DNA of 64,000 nucleotides from Macrostomum hystrix (taxonomy: Eukaryota; Platyhelminthes; Macrostomidae), in the NCBI GenBank assembly GCA_950097015.1, contig CATNEN010000024.1, positions 3,291,501 to 3,355,500 on the forward strand. Reading direction: 5' to 3'. Position numbers and translations under genes: made by a program. Below, piece after piece: positions 1 through 11,412 of the stretch. Numbering within the stretch: position 1 is the stretch's first letter; each line of letters begins with the position of its first letter. The notes under the pieces were generated by a model, which ran no database searches, was not told the DNA's origin, and worked only from the letters and a program-made list of their open reading frames with translations.

Positions 1-2319
1 CACACTCCTGCTGAACTGGAGCGCTGCGATCCCAGCCCGCTGCTACTGCAGCTTCTGTCCATGGGTGTCCGCGATCTGCTCAGGTTTTCTTTTCTAAGCT
101 CGCCGGCGCCAGCCGCTATGGCGCGCGCATGCGAGCTGTTGCACGCGCTCGGCGCGCTTGACAACGCAGCTAGGCTGACTCCGCTTGGCGCTCGCATGGC
201 GGAGCTGCCGGTGCCGCCGATGCTGGCTCGCAGCCTGCTGGCTGGAGCCGAACTTGGCTGCGGCGCCGATATCTGCGCTCTGGGTGCCTGCCTTCAGGTA
301 GGCGTCCAGTCTCATTACATTGTCTTAGGTCGTTAACAAGCATGACCTGGTCTATGCTAAGAAGCATGACCTGGTCTTTGCTAAGAAGCATGACCTGGTC
401 TTTGTTAAGAAGCATGACCTGGTCTTTGCTAAGAAGCATGACCTGGTCTTTGTTAAGAAGCATGACCTGGTCTTTGCTAAGAAGCATGACCTGGTCTTTG
501 TTAAGAAGCATGACCTGGTCTTTGGTTGCTGAGCAGCATGACCTGGTGAGGTGAATGATTGGATACTGTGACCTGGTGAGGTGAATGATTGGATACTGTG
601 ACCTGGTGAGGTGAATGATTGGATACTGTGACCTGGTGAGGTGAATGATTGGATACTGTGACCTGGTGAGGTGAATGATTGGATACTGTGACCTGGTGAG
701 GTGAATGATTGGATACTGTGACCTGGTGAGGTGAATGATTGGATACTGTGACCTGGTGAGGTGAATGATTGGATACTGTGACCTGGTGAGGTGAATGATT
801 GGATACTGTGACCTGGTGAGGTGAATGATTGGATACTATGACCTGGTGAGGTGAATGATTGGATACTGTGACCTGGTGAGGTGAATGATTGGATACTGTG
901 ACCTGGTGAGGTGAATGATTGGATACTGTGACCTGGTGAGGTGAATGATTGGATACTGTGACCTGGTGAGGTGAATGATTGGATACTGTGACCTGGTGAG
1001 GTGAATGATTGGATACTGTGACCTGGTGAGGTGAATGATTGGATACTGTGACCTGGTGAGGTGAATGATTGGATACTGTGACCTGGTGAGGTAAATGATT
1101 GGATACTGTGACCTGGTGAGGTGAATGATTGGATACTGTGACCTGGTGAGGTGAATGATTGGATACTGTGACCTGGTGAGGTAAATGATTGGATACTGTG
1201 ACCTGGTGAGGTGAATGATTGGATACTGTGACCTGGTGAGGTAAATGATTGGATACTGAGACCTGGTGAGGTGAATGATTGGATACTGTGACCTGGTGAG
1301 GTAAATGATTGGATACTGTGACCTGGTGAGGTAAATGATTGGATACTGTGACCTGGTGAGGTAAATGATTGGATACTGTGACCTGGTGAGGTGAATGATT
1401 GGATACTGTGACCTGGTGAGGTAAATGATTGGATACTGTGACCTGGTGAGGTAAATAATTGGATACTGTGACCTGGTGAGGTAAATGATTGGATACTGTG
1501 ACCTGGTGAGGTAAATGATTGGATACTGTGACCTGGTGAGGTAAATGATTGGATACTGTGAACTGGTGAGGTGAATGATTGGATACTGGGACCTGGTGAG
1601 GTGAATGATTGGATACTGTGACCTGGTGAGGTGAATGATTGGATACTGTGAACTGGTGAGGTGAATGATTGGATACTGTGACCTGGTGAGGTGAATGATT
1701 GGATACTGTGACCTGGTGAGGTGAATGATTAAGAGCACTCAAAACCCCCATTCTCAAGGTGCGCGCCCTGTTCATTGTGCCCCAGCATCGCCGAAAAGCG
1801 GCCAAACGAGCCAAGCGCACCTTCGCCTGCCAGGAGGGCGATCACCTGACAATGCTGAACGCTCTGCGCGCCTTTGAGTCCAAGGCAGCCTCCACTCAGC
1901 AGCATCAGCTGGCCCAGTGGTGCGCCAAGCATTTCCTCAGCCAGCGGGCTCTGTCGCGCGCCTCGGAACTGCGCAGGCGCATTCAATACTCACTCGGCCT
2001 GCCGGATGCTAAACCATCGGCCGACTATGCCAAGATTATCCGCGCCCTGGCTGCTGGCTATTTCTCTCAGGCTGCCCGCCTATTGCCTAACGGTGAGCAC
2101 TATCAGAGCCTGCGGGGCGGACACCCGCTTCACCTGCATCCGGGATCCGTGCTGCACTCCGAGCACTGGCCCCGCTGCGTGGTGTTTACGGATCTGGAGA
2201 GCGCCGGGGATCGATTCCTAATGGAGGCCGTCTGCGCTGTGGAGCCCAGCTTGCTAGTAGAATTGGCGCCGCACTATTATGCATACGGCACTGAGACTGA
2301 GCGACTGGCTGCTGCATAA
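1..2319 (+). CDS. DHX35: DHX35-like DEAH-box RNA helicase, C-terminal two exons (5' end outside window)
   Basis: Two exons, 1-297 and 1759-2319 (stop TAA), join in phase 0 across a GT-AG intron (donor CAG|GTAGGC, acceptor CTCAAG|GTGCGC). The first encodes the winged-helix/ratchet (HA2) part: ELLHALGALD, LTPLGARMAELP, then ICALGACLQ. The second continues VRALFIVPQ, QEGDHLTML, a WCAKHFLS block and the OB-fold tail LHLHPGSVL...LLVELAPHYY. The order and the junction CLQ|VRALFIVPQ match my memory of human DHX35 (MMQ|IQNIFVVPP) better than DHX33 or DHX40. The family unwinds RNA with ATP; DHX35 is associated with the catalytic spliceosome. RecA1, RecA2 and the DEAH box would lie left of base 1. The intron consists almost wholly of two minisatellites. 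Confident on the family, slightly less so on the paralogue. Confidence 0.92.
336..539 (+). repeat. 24-bp minisatellite in DHX35 intron
   Basis: About eight copies of a 24-bp unit with core GCATGACCTGGTCTTTG; third-base variants alternate CTAAG and TTAAG. The last copy changes into the next array through the shared word ACCTGGT, so the second array probably grew out of the edge of the first. Confidence 0.95.
541..1730 (+). repeat. 30-bp minisatellite in DHX35 intron
   Basis: About 40 copies of a 30-bp unit with core ACCTGGTGAGGTGAATGATT. Copies are nearly identical; the main variant is GTGAATG versus GTAAATG, clustered between 1080 and 1560. Because 30 is divisible by three, the reverse strand is open for hundreds of codons; this is not coding. 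The array stops 28 bp before the acceptor of the last exon. Confidence 0.97.
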
Positions 2320-2337
2320 TACCTTCTCTGACCTTTG

Positions 2338-3497
2338 CCTGCCCTCCGATCCTTCAGGGGTTCAGGCCTTTCATTACCCACCTAACCTTCAGGGATTCTG
2401 GCCTTCCATTACCCACCTAACCTTCACGGTTCAGGCCTTCCATTACCCACCTAACCTTCAGGCATTCAGACCTTCCATTACCCACCTAACCTTCAGGCAT
2501 TCAGACCTTCAATTACCCACCTAACCTTCAGGGATTCTGGCCTTCAATTACCCACCTAACCTTCAGGGATTCTGGCCTTCCTTTACCCACCTAACCTTCA
2601 GGCATTCAGACCTTCCATTACCCACCTAACCTTCAGGCATTCAGACCTTCCATTACCCACCTAACCTTCAGGCATTCAGACCTTCCATTACCCACCTAAC
2701 CTTCAGGCATTCAGACCTTCCATTACCCACCTAACCTTCAGGGATTCAGGCCTTCCATTACCCACCTAACCTTCAGGGATTCTGGCCTTCCATTACCCAC
2801 CTAACCTTCAGGCATTCAGGCCTTCCATTACCCACCTAACCTTCAGGCATTCAGACCTTCCATTACCCACCTAACCTTCAGGCATTCAGACCTTCCATTA
2901 CCCACCTAACCTTCAGGGATTCAGACCTTCCATTACCCACCTAACCTTCAGGGATTCTGGCCTTCCATTACCCACCTAACCTTCACGGTTCAGGCCTTCC
3001 ATTACCCACCTAACCTTCAGGCATTCAGACCTTCCATTACCCACCTAACCTTCAGGCATTCAGACCTTCCATTACCCACCTAACCTTCAGGCATTCAGAC
3101 CTTCCATTACCCACCTAACCTTCAGGCATTCAGACCTTCCATTACCCACCTAACCTTCAGGCATTCAGACCTTCCATTACCCACCTAACCTTCAGGGATT
3201 CTGGCCTTCCATTACCCACCTAACCTTCACGGTTCAGGCCTTCCATTACCCACCTAACCTTCAGGGATTCAGGCCTTCCATTACCCACCTAACCTTCAGG
3301 GATTCTGGCCTTCCATTACCCACCTAACCTTCAGGGATTCAGACCTTCCAGTACCCACCTAACCTTCAGGGATTCTGGCCTTCCATTACCCACCTAACCT
3401 TCACGGTTCAGGCCTTCCAGTACCCACCTAACCTTCAGGGATTCTGGCCTTCCATTACCCACCTAACCTTCGGGGATTCTGGCCTTCCTTTACCAAC
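2338..3497 (+). repeat. 35-bp minisatellite in DHX35 3' untranslated region
   Basis: About 33 copies of a 35-bp unit with core CCATTACCCACCTAACCTTC, with 34-bp variants carrying CACGGTTCAGG. It begins 19 bases after the stop codon and ends about 70 bases before the poly(A) signal, so unless the 3' end is spliced it is transcribed in the 3' UTR. Confidence 0.95.
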
Positions 3498-3567
3498 TCA
3501 GATTTTTCGAGTATTTAACTTGTACCTAGGTTATATTGCTCGCATTTAACATATTCGTGTATATTCC

Positions 3568-3573
3568 AATAAA
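3568..3573 (+). terminator. Poly(A) signal of DHX35
   Basis: Canonical AATAAA followed about 20 bases later by a GT-rich stretch (TGTGTTTGTGTGTGTT, 3591-3606), the usual arrangement for cleavage and polyadenylation. It is the first such signal after the helicase stop codon. Confidence 0.7.
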
Positions 3574-3910
3574 AGTCTTTTTCTATGATTGTGTTTGTGT
3601 GTGTTCAGCACTGAAAATAAAAAGATGCTTGGAATTCAAATCAAAAGTTCAGGCAATTATATTGTATTATCAAAATAAGCAATAAATGCATTGTCGCTTA
3701 TCTTTTCATTCAGTTATTTTACGAACGGAATGCAAGACTAGCTTTAGAAGACAGGCCGAGCAAGTATTCGATGGAAATCAAACTAACAAACGATGAAATG
3801 CTAGGTTTGACTGTGACGAAACAGTCCAGAAGCACTATGACGACATTGGGAATGGGACTGTAATGAATAAGCATGTCTGAGTCTCAGAATCCTCAAATCT
3901 GGTTCCGCAG
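3574..3910. other. Spacer between DHX35 poly(A) signal and first kelch exon
   Basis: 337 bases, AT-rich, no repeat and no convincing exon. It ends in a good 3' splice acceptor (TCTGGTTCCGCAG). The word GTCTGAGTCTC at 3875-3885 recurs at 4745-4755 before the acceptor of the next exon, so two introns of this gene share related tails. Confidence 0.6.
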
Positions 3911-6900
3911 ACAGAGGAACAGTTGCTCGATGCTGACTTGCCATCGTCGCCACCGCAGATTCGTCTGCTGTGCGTCGGCGGCGAGCTGACGGTGGATCGC
4001 GACGATCTGGTGCGCTCTGGTGGCGCCTACTTCGCCGCTATGCTGGAACGCAGCCGAATGTCTGAGTCCTTGACTGGCATAGTCAGGCTGCCGGACCTTC
4101 AGCGAGATCAGCTGGCTGAATTCCTGCGCGCCGCCCTCACCGACAACTACAACCAGTCGGCCGGGCAGCCGGGCGCGCTCTGGCAGCTGCTGAGGCTGGC
4201 CATGCGATTTCAAGCCGACCGCGTGCTTTCTGGCTGCTGCCAGCTGCTCGCTGACTGCGCCTGCGGTTGTGACGACGGCACACTGGCTGATGAATCAGCA
4301 GACGACGTCGCCAAGCTGTCGATGCCGCTCGCCTGCGGCTTAGCGCGTCTAGCTAGCTGTCGCGTGGCCGGCGCCCTTGTCGCCCTTCGTCGCATCTTGC
4401 GCCGCCTGTCTGGCGCTAATCTGGCGCTACTGGCTGCCAGCCCGGCCTGGCTTCGCTGCCGCCGACGGGGCCTGCACGTCGACGTTCTTAGACGAGCCGG
4501 CGTCGATTGGCCAGCCGATTGGTTGGCCGCCGGGACAGCGTGGTCTAACCGGCATCTAGACCCGGACACCTACTCTAGCGGAGTGGGGTGGGTGGATTGA
4601 AATTAGACGAGTGATGAGGTGGTGTGTGTTTTTATTAGAATAGTTAGGTGGGTGTCTTTTTGTGCAGTGAGGTGGGTGTGTTTTAACGGAGTGAGGTGTG
4701 TGTCTTTGAGTTAGAGGAGTTGTGTGGGTGCTTCTTAATAATCAGTCTGAGTCTCGAAATCGCCATTTTCGCTCATCGCCTAATTTGATCCAGGCTCGTG
4801 GACAAATCCGTTTCCGCTGCTGAGTCGCCTCAACGTATTTTATTCCTTGCTGACTGTCTTCGCCCAGCTGAGCGTTCTGCTTCGCCAGTTGACCCAGTCG
4901 GCTCTTCGCCGATCTTTGAGCGTCGCCTGCTGGCCAGCCGGAAGTCGCCGCTGATTCTGCTGGCGGGTCACTCTAGAACACCGCGCAACACCGCCGGTTC
5001 GGGTCTAGTTGAAGTTGGCCGGCTGATGCCGCTGCGCTCGCCAGATCGGTCCGTGTCTTCACCGTGTCACGTGCTGGAGTCGCGCGATCTGCAAGAGCTG
5101 CATGGATTCTGCCTGCTGTCGCTAGGCGATAGTTGGCTAATTGTCGGTGGAGAGAACGCATACGGCAGGGGCATGTGGGTTCGAGAGGTGCGCGAGTTCT
5201 CACCATTGACCCCCGGTCAGCCGGCGGAAGCTGGGCGCCTGGTGGCGCAGCTCCCTTATCCGGTGCGCGATCACTGCGTCTGCACTGACGGCCTGCGACT
5301 TTTCATTGCGGGCGGCGCAACAACTTATCGAAAATTGTCTAACCGGGTTTGCTATTTGGATCTGAAAACTGGTGAGCGCTAGTGGTTTTTTATTTATTGA
5401 ACCATTGCCTGCTGAAGTGAGGTGAGCGTCATGGGTTAGACATATTTGTGGAGTGAGGTGGGTGTCACTGGCCAGGATTGGCGGAGTGAGGTGGGTGTCA
5501 CTATGTACAAGGATTGGCGGAGTGAGGTGGGTTGTTGCGAAGCAGAAAGCTAGTATTTGCAGCAGATTGCGTCATCAAATCACATTGCGGCAGGCTCCTG
5601 GAGCGAGTTGCCTTCCCTTCCTAGTCGCCTGTACGGGCTTCGATGCGCCTCAGTTAACGACCTGCTGATTGTGTACCACGGCCGCACGCCGCACATTGTC
5701 TTCTGCTGGGATCTTCGCGGCCCGCCTGGTCAGGTGTGGACCCAGCTATCGGCCATCGATCTGCTTTCATTTCTGTACTTTAACCGCAAATCAACCGGCG
5801 AGAAGACTCTGCTTATAGACTTCCTACAGGTAATAATAATAATAATTGCACGAGGGCTGTGGGCAATGGCACCTCATTTGGTGACACTAGACCCGCAGCC
5901 AGCGAGGAAGCAATTCTTCCCATTTCGCTGACTCCTGAGCACACACGCACACAGATACCGTACGCAGGCACACACTCACACAGGTGTGTACATCTGCCCT
6001 GACTTTCTTATCGTCAGACAGTGTACTGTGCCTTGGAGGTTGGCCCTCAAAGGCGTAAACTGCACGATAAGCCCCCAAATGAATGTTGCATCGCCGCGGA
6101 ATCGAGCTCAGGGACCTTGGTGCGAGAGGCAAACGTTAGACCGCTCTACCACCGACTCTTGACTTCCTTGTAGTAAAGTCAAGGCCGCGATATTTGCAAG
6201 CTGAATGAAATAATAACTCGGCCCAGTCAGAGGCTTTAGCATCGATATTTATTGTATTGAAGTTCAGAGTGCGTGAGCTGTTATTACGTAATATTGGAGG
6301 GCCACAGTGTACATTATTTTGGGGCTCAGGTTTGAACGGCACATTGGAGAGAGTAAGAGAATGAGCGTGTGTAGGTCAGTGCATATGGTGCATAAACACT
6401 GTTCTACATTCCTACAGGTGAATACCTTCTCATTTGTCTCCTGCGGCGGCCACATGCTGTTCGCATTCGCCAATGCAGTTCGCGGCCCCTCGCGCTACCC
6501 GGTTGCCATGGTGATGCACTTTGGCGATTTTCGCACCCTTCTCCGCTGCTTCCTGGAGCACCGGGCCTCACTTGATCCCGGTGGAGATCCGCTGGCCCCC
6601 TTCGCCAGGTGGGTCCATCTGCACTACTGCTATAAGTATGCTAGATCTGTGTTCTACCGATTTTCTGATTATTCCTATCCATCTCTTCCTCAACAATCTC
6701 AGATTCACGGGCAGTCGAGAGTTCGTAGTCAACGAACTGATAGTTCGCCTGGCCTCTGACGACATCACCGCCGCCGGCCGACCTGACGTTGCCGCAATGG
6801 CAACGGACAATCGGGACTCAGTCTGGCTGATTGAGTCAGCGCTGGACACCTTGTGCATTGTCCAGTACCACATGGCGGCCACTAGGCCAGAAGTTCTGCG

Positions 6901-7108
6901 CATGGACAAAGAGCCTATTAAAGTGTCCTTTGATTCTCGACGCGATGACCTGCCTGCTCTGACTAGCGCCATGAGCGACGGCCGCCTGCTTCTGCTGCCT
7001 GCTTTGGTGCCTTCGAATGGCGCGGTCGAGGCCGAGGTCGAGCCCGACTATGAAGATGGCTTTTGTGACTGTCCCGAACATAGCGGCTGGGAGATTGACT
7101 GCTTCTAG
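3911..7108 (+). CDS. BTB-kelch (KLHL-like) protein
   Basis: Five exons in consistent phase: 3911-4587, 4794-5371, 5594-5829, 6418-6608, 6703-7108 (TAG), 695 residues visible. The first has a BTB fold (LLCVGGELTVDRDDLVRSGG, then YFAAML) and a BACK-like helical stretch. Later exons give kelch blades: ILLAGHS, WLIVGGENAYG, LFIAGGATTY with CYLDLKTG|SWSELPSLPS across a splice, then SCGGHMLFAF. KLHL proteins usually act as substrate adaptors of CUL3 ubiquitin ligases; the substrate cannot be read here. Blade motifs are degenerate, and the tail EVEPDYEDGFCDCPEHSGW is acidic and cysteine-bearing. No in-frame ATG lies between the stop at 3878 and the BTB core, so the start must come from an unseen exon or a spliced leader. 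I cannot assign a specific KLHL symbol. Confidence 0.85.
4593..4725 (+). repeat. Degenerate GTGAGGTGGGTG repeat in kelch intron 1
   Basis: A few irregular copies of GAGTGAGGTGGGTGT separated by 20-30 bases. The donor of exon 1 (GG|GTGGGT) itself lies in the first GTGGGGTGGGTGG block, so the splice site and the repeat overlap. Confidence 0.6.
5396..5535 (+). repeat. Degenerate GTGAGGTGGGTG repeat in kelch intron 2
   Basis: Four or five loose copies of GGAGTGAGGTGGGTGTCAC. The core is the same as in intron 1 of this gene and resembles the array at 31605-31830. Confidence 0.65.
5834..6160 (-). mobile_element. tRNA-derived SINE, family 1, copy a
   Basis: Reverse-strand SINE with a tRNA-like head. 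The A box TGGTAGAGCGG is the complement of 6141-6151 and the B box is close to GGCTCGATTCC. A GT-rich body and a tail ending in ATT repeats follow. The tail abuts the 5' splice site of kelch exon 3 (CTACAG|GTAATAATAAT). A target duplication is visible: GACTTCCTACAG at 5818-5829 and GACTTCCTTGTAG at 6161-6173. Five other copies in the window define the family. Confidence 0.88.
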
Positions 7109-9273
7109 TGCGACTTTAGGTAGTGTTGTGAGCTGGGTGAGCTGTGTGAGCCGGGTGCTGGGTGAGCTGTGTGAGCTGGGTGAGCTGTGTGAGCCGGGTG
7201 CTGTGTGAGCTGGGTGAGCTGTGTGAGCCGGGTGCTGTGTGAGCTGGGTGAGCTGTGTGAGCTGGGTGAGCTGTGTGAGCCGGGTGCTGTGTGATGTGTG
7301 AGCTGAGTTCTGTGTGAGCCGGGTGCTGTGTGAGCTTGGTGAGCTGGGTGCTGTGTGAGCTGAGTGCTGTGTGAGCTGGGTGCTGTGTGAGCTGTGTGAG
7401 CTGAGTGCTGGGTGCTGTGTGAGCTGGGTGCTGGGTGCTGTGTGAGCTGGGTGCTGTGTGAGCTGTGTGAGCTGAGTGCTGGGTGCTGTGTGGGCTGGGT
7501 GCTGGGTGCTGTGTGAGCTGGGTGCTGTGTGAGCTGGGTGCTGTGTGAGCTGGGTGCTGTGTGAGCTGGGTGCTGTGTGAGCTGGGTGCTGTGTGAGCTG
7601 TGTAAGCTGAGTGCTGGGTGCTGTGTGAGCTGGGTGCTGTGTGAGCTGGGTGCTGTGTGAGCTGGGTGCTGTGTGCTCTGTGAGCTGGGTGCTGTGTGAG
7701 CTGGGTGAGCTGTGTGAGCTGGGTGAGCTGTGTGAGCTGGGTGCTGTGTGAGCTGGGTGCTGTGTGCTCTGTGAGCTGGGTGCTGTATGAGCTGGGTGCT
7801 GTGTGAGCTGTGTGCTCTGTGAGCTGGGTGCTCTGTGAGCTGGGTGCTGTGTGAGCTGGGTGCTGTGTGAGCTGTGTGCTCTGTGAGCTGGGTGCTGTGT
7901 GAGCTGGGTGCTGTGTGAGCTGAGTGCTGTGTGAGTTGAGTGCTGTGTGAGCTGGGTGCTGTGTGAGCTGTGTGAGCTGAGTGCTGGGTGCTGTGTGAGC
8001 TGTGTGAGCTGAGAACTGGGTGCTGTGTGAGCTGGGTGCTGTGTGAGCTGGGTGCTGTGTGAGCTGGGTGCTGTGTGCTCTGTGAGCTGGGTGCTGTGTG
8101 CTCTGTGAGCTGGGTGCTGTGTGAGCTGGGTGCTCTGTGAGCTGGGTGCTGTGTGAGCTGGGTGCTGTGTGAGCTGGGTGCTGTGTGCTCTGTGAGCTGG
8201 GTGCTGTGTGAGCTGGGTGCTGTGTGAGCTGGGTGCTGTGTGAGCTGGGTGCTGTGTGCTCTGTGAGCTGGGTGCTGTGTGAGCTGGGTGCTGTGTGAGC
8301 TGGGTGCTGTGTGCTCTGTGAGCTGGGTGCTGTGTGAGCTGGGTGCTGTGTGAGCTGGGTGCTGTGTGCTCTGTGAGCTGGGTGCTGTGTGAGCTGGGTG
8401 CTGTGTGAGCTGGGTGCTGTGTGCTCTGTGAGCTGGGTGCTGTGTGCTCTGTGAGCTGGGTGCTGTGTGAGCTGGGTGCTGTGTGAGCTGGGTGCTGTGT
8501 GAGCTGGGTGCTGTGTGCTCTGTGAGCTGGGTGCTGTGTGCTCTGTGAGCTGGGTGCTGTGTGAGCTGGGTGCTGTGTGAGCTGGGTGCTGTGTGCTCTG
8601 TGAGCTGGGTGCTGTGTGCTCTGTGAGCTGGGTGCTGTGAGCTGGGTGCTCTGTGAGCTGGGTGCTGTGTGAGCTGGGTGCTGTGTGAGCTGGGTGCTGT
8701 GTGCTCTGTGAGCTGGGTGCTGTGTGAGCTGGGTGCTGTGTGAGCTGGGTGCTGTGTGAGCTGGGTGCTGTGTGCTCTGTGAGCTGGGTGCTGTGTGAGC
8801 TGGGTGCTGTGTGAGCTGGGTGCTGTGTGCTCTGTGAGCTGGGTGCTGTGTGAGCTGGGTGCTGTGTGAGCTGGGTGCTGTGTGCTCTGTGAGCTGGGTG
8901 CTGTGTGAGCTGGGTGCTGTGTGAGCTGGGTGCTGTGTGCTGTGTGAGCTGGGTGCTGTGTGCTCTGTGAGCTGGGTGCTGTGTGAGCTGGGTGCTGTGT
9001 GAGCTGGGTGCTGTGTGAGCTGGGTGCTGTGTGCTCTGTGAGCTGGGTGCTGTGTGCTCTGTGAGCTGGGTGCTGTGTGAGCTGGGTGCTGTGTGAGCTG
9101 GGTGCTGTGTGCTCTGTGAGCTGGGTGCTGTGTGAGCTGGGTGCTGTGTGAGCTGGGTGCTGTGTGAGCTGGGTGCTGTGTGCTCTGTGAGCTGGGTGCT
9201 GTGTGCTCTGTGAGCTGGGTGCTGTGTGAGCTGGGTGCTGTGTGAGCTGGGTGCTCTGTGAGCTGGGTGCTGC
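7109..9273 (+). repeat. Large 16-bp-based minisatellite (GTGAGCTGGGTGCTGT)
   Basis: About 2.2 kb starting at the stop codon of the kelch gene. The basic unit is GTGAGCTGGGTGCTGT, often grouped with GCTCT insertions into a higher-order unit of roughly 50 bases. The left part is more degenerate (GTGAGCCGGG), the right part more uniform. The reverse strand is open for 783 codons (STQLTQHPAH type); I regard this as a by-product of composition. Confidence 0.96.
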
Positions 9274-9591
9274 TGTGCAGGGTTTGTATTTTTTTATCCC
9301 AATTACCATTTTCTCGCAGACAGTGCTAAGCGGTTTCAATGCCATAAAATAATGTTGCTTTCGATTTTTGCAAAAAAATCCCACTGTGTCTTGATTCTGT
9401 GATGAATTGCATAGAAAATTATAATTGTAAGCGAAGTAAGTTTTAAATGCCTGCATTTCGGTGCCAAGTTTTAACTTTTCGCAATCAGCAATATTACCAA
9501 ATATTCATATTTCTGTTTCATTTCCTAAAAAACCTTTTTTAATAACAATATGAATGAGCATATGAGCAAAGTGAATGTGTGATTGAGCCGC
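9274..9591. other. Spacer between two minisatellites
   Basis: AT-rich unique sequence, no gene seen. CATAAAATAA at 9341-9350 could serve as a weak poly(A) signal for the kelch gene, but no strong AATAAA is present. Confidence 0.5.
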
Positions 9592-11412
9592 GGAGGAGGT
9601 GGCACTGGGTGGTTGAGCGAAGGTTGCACTGGGTGGTTGAGCGCAGGTGGCACTGGGTGGTTGAGTGGAGGAGGTGGCACTGGGTGGTTGAGTGGAGGTG
9701 GCACTGGGTGGTTGAGTGGAGGTGGCACTGGGTGGTTGAGTGGAGGTGGCACTGGGTGGTTGAGTGGAGGTGGCACTGGGTGGTTGAGTGGAGGTGGCAC
9801 TGGGTGGTTGAGTGGAGGAGGTGGCACTGGGTGGTTGAGTGGAGGAGGTGGCACTGGGTGGTTGAGTGGAGGTGGCACTGGGTGGTTGAGTGGAGGTGGC
9901 ACTGGGTGGTTGAGTGGAGGTGGCACTGGGTGGTTGAGTGGAGGTGGCACTGGGTGGTTGAGTGGAGGTGGCACTGGGTGGTTGAGTGGAGGAGGTGGCA
10001 CTGGGTGGTTGAGTGGAGGTGGCACTGGGTGGTTGAGTGGAGGTGGCACTGGGTGGTTGAGTGGAGGTGGCACTGGGTGGTTGAGTGGAGGAGGTGGCAC
10101 TGGGTGGTTTTCAGTGGAGGAGGAGGTGGCACTGGGTGTTTGAGTGGAGGAGGTGACACTGGGTGTTTGAGTGGAGGAGGTGGCACTGGGTGTTTGTGTG
10201 GAGGAGGTGACACTGGGTGTTTGAGTGGAGGAGGTGGCACTGGGTGTTTGAGTGGAGGAGGTGACACTGGGTGTTTGAGTGGAGGAGGAGGTGGCACTGG
10301 GTGTTTGAGTGGAGGAGGTGGCACTGGGTGGTTTTCAGTGGAGGAGGAGGTGGCACTGGGTGTTTGAGTGGAGGAGGTGACACTGGGTGTTTGAGTGGAG
10401 GAGGTGGCACTGGGTGGTTGAGTGGAGGAGGTGGCACTGGGTGTTTGAGTGGAGGAGGTGGCACTGGGTGGTTTTCAGTGGAGGAGGAGGTGGCACTGGG
10501 TGTTTGAGTGGAGGAGGAGGTGGCACTGGGTGTTTGAGTGGAGGAGGAGGTGGCACTGGGTGTTTGAGTGGAGGAGGTGGCACTGGGTGTTTGAGTGGAG
10601 GAGGAGGTGGCACTGGGTGTTTGAGTGGAGGAGGTAGCACTGGGTGTTTGAGTGGAGGAGGTGGCACTGGGTGTTTGAGTGGAGGAGGAGGTGGCACTGG
10701 GTGTTTGAGTGGAGGAGGTGGCACTGGGTGTTTGAGTGGAGGAGGAGGTGGCACTGGGTGTTTGAGTGGAGGAGGTGGCACTGGGTGTTTGAGTGGAGGA
10801 GGAGGTGGCACTGGGTGTTTGAGTGGAGGAGGTAGCACTGGGTGTTTGAGTGGAGGAGGAGGTGGCACTGGGTGTTTGAGTGGAGGAGGTGGCACTGGGT
10901 GTTTGAGTGGAGGAGGAGGTGGCACTGGGTGTTTGAGTGGAGGAGGTAGCACTGGGTGTTTGAGTGGAGGAGGTGGCACTGGGTGGTTTTCAGTGGAGGA
11001 GGAGGTGGCACTGGGTGTTTGAGTGGAGGAGGTGACACTGGGTGTTTGAGTGGAGGAGGAGGTGGCACTGGGTGTTTGAGTGGAGGAGGAGGTGGCACTG
11101 GGTGTTTGAGTGGAGGAGGTGGCACTGGGTGTTTGAGTGGAGGAGGAGGTGGCACTGGGTGTTTGAGTGGAGGAGGTAGCACTGGGTGTTTGAGTGGAGG
11201 AGGAGGTGGCACTGGGTGTTTGAGTGGAGGTGGTGGCTCTGGTTGTTTGAGTTGAGGTGGTGTCACTGGGTGTTTGAGTGGAGGAGGAGGTGGCACTGGG
11301 TGTTTGAGTGGAGGAGGTGGCACTGGGTGTTTGAGTGGAGGAGGAGGTGGCACTGGGTGTTTGAGTGTAGGAGGAGGTGGCACTGGGTGGTTGAGCGGAG
11401 GAGGTGGCGATT
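9592..11412 (+). repeat. 24/27/30-bp G-rich minisatellite (GGAGGTGGCACTGGGTG)
   Basis: About 1.8 kb of units of 24, 27 or 30 bp that differ by whole GGA triplets within GAGTGGAGGAGGTGGCACTG. The left half is mostly the 24-bp form with GGTTGAG, the right half the 27/30-bp forms with GTTTGAG. Insertions of TTTTCAGTGGAGG recur at about 10108, 10332, 10472 and 10987, marking a higher-order block. All length changes are multiples of three, so frames stay open on both strands. The plus strand has many GG and GGG runs able to form quadruplexes. Confidence 0.96.

Noticed and set aside
501-1820. 439-codon minus-strand frame across the DHX35 intron
   Set aside because: Made of a 30-bp minisatellite antisense to an intron with confirmed splice phases on both sides.
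5887-6132. Small frames inside SINE copies ([20 protein letters not shown] type)
   Set aside because: The same peptide appears in several SINE copies because of the GT-rich body; these elements are tRNA-derived and non-coding.
7105-9456. 783-codon minus-strand open frame (STQLTQHPAH repeat)
   Set aside because: It coincides with a G-rich minisatellite, has no non-repeat domain, and stays open only because no stop fits the unit.
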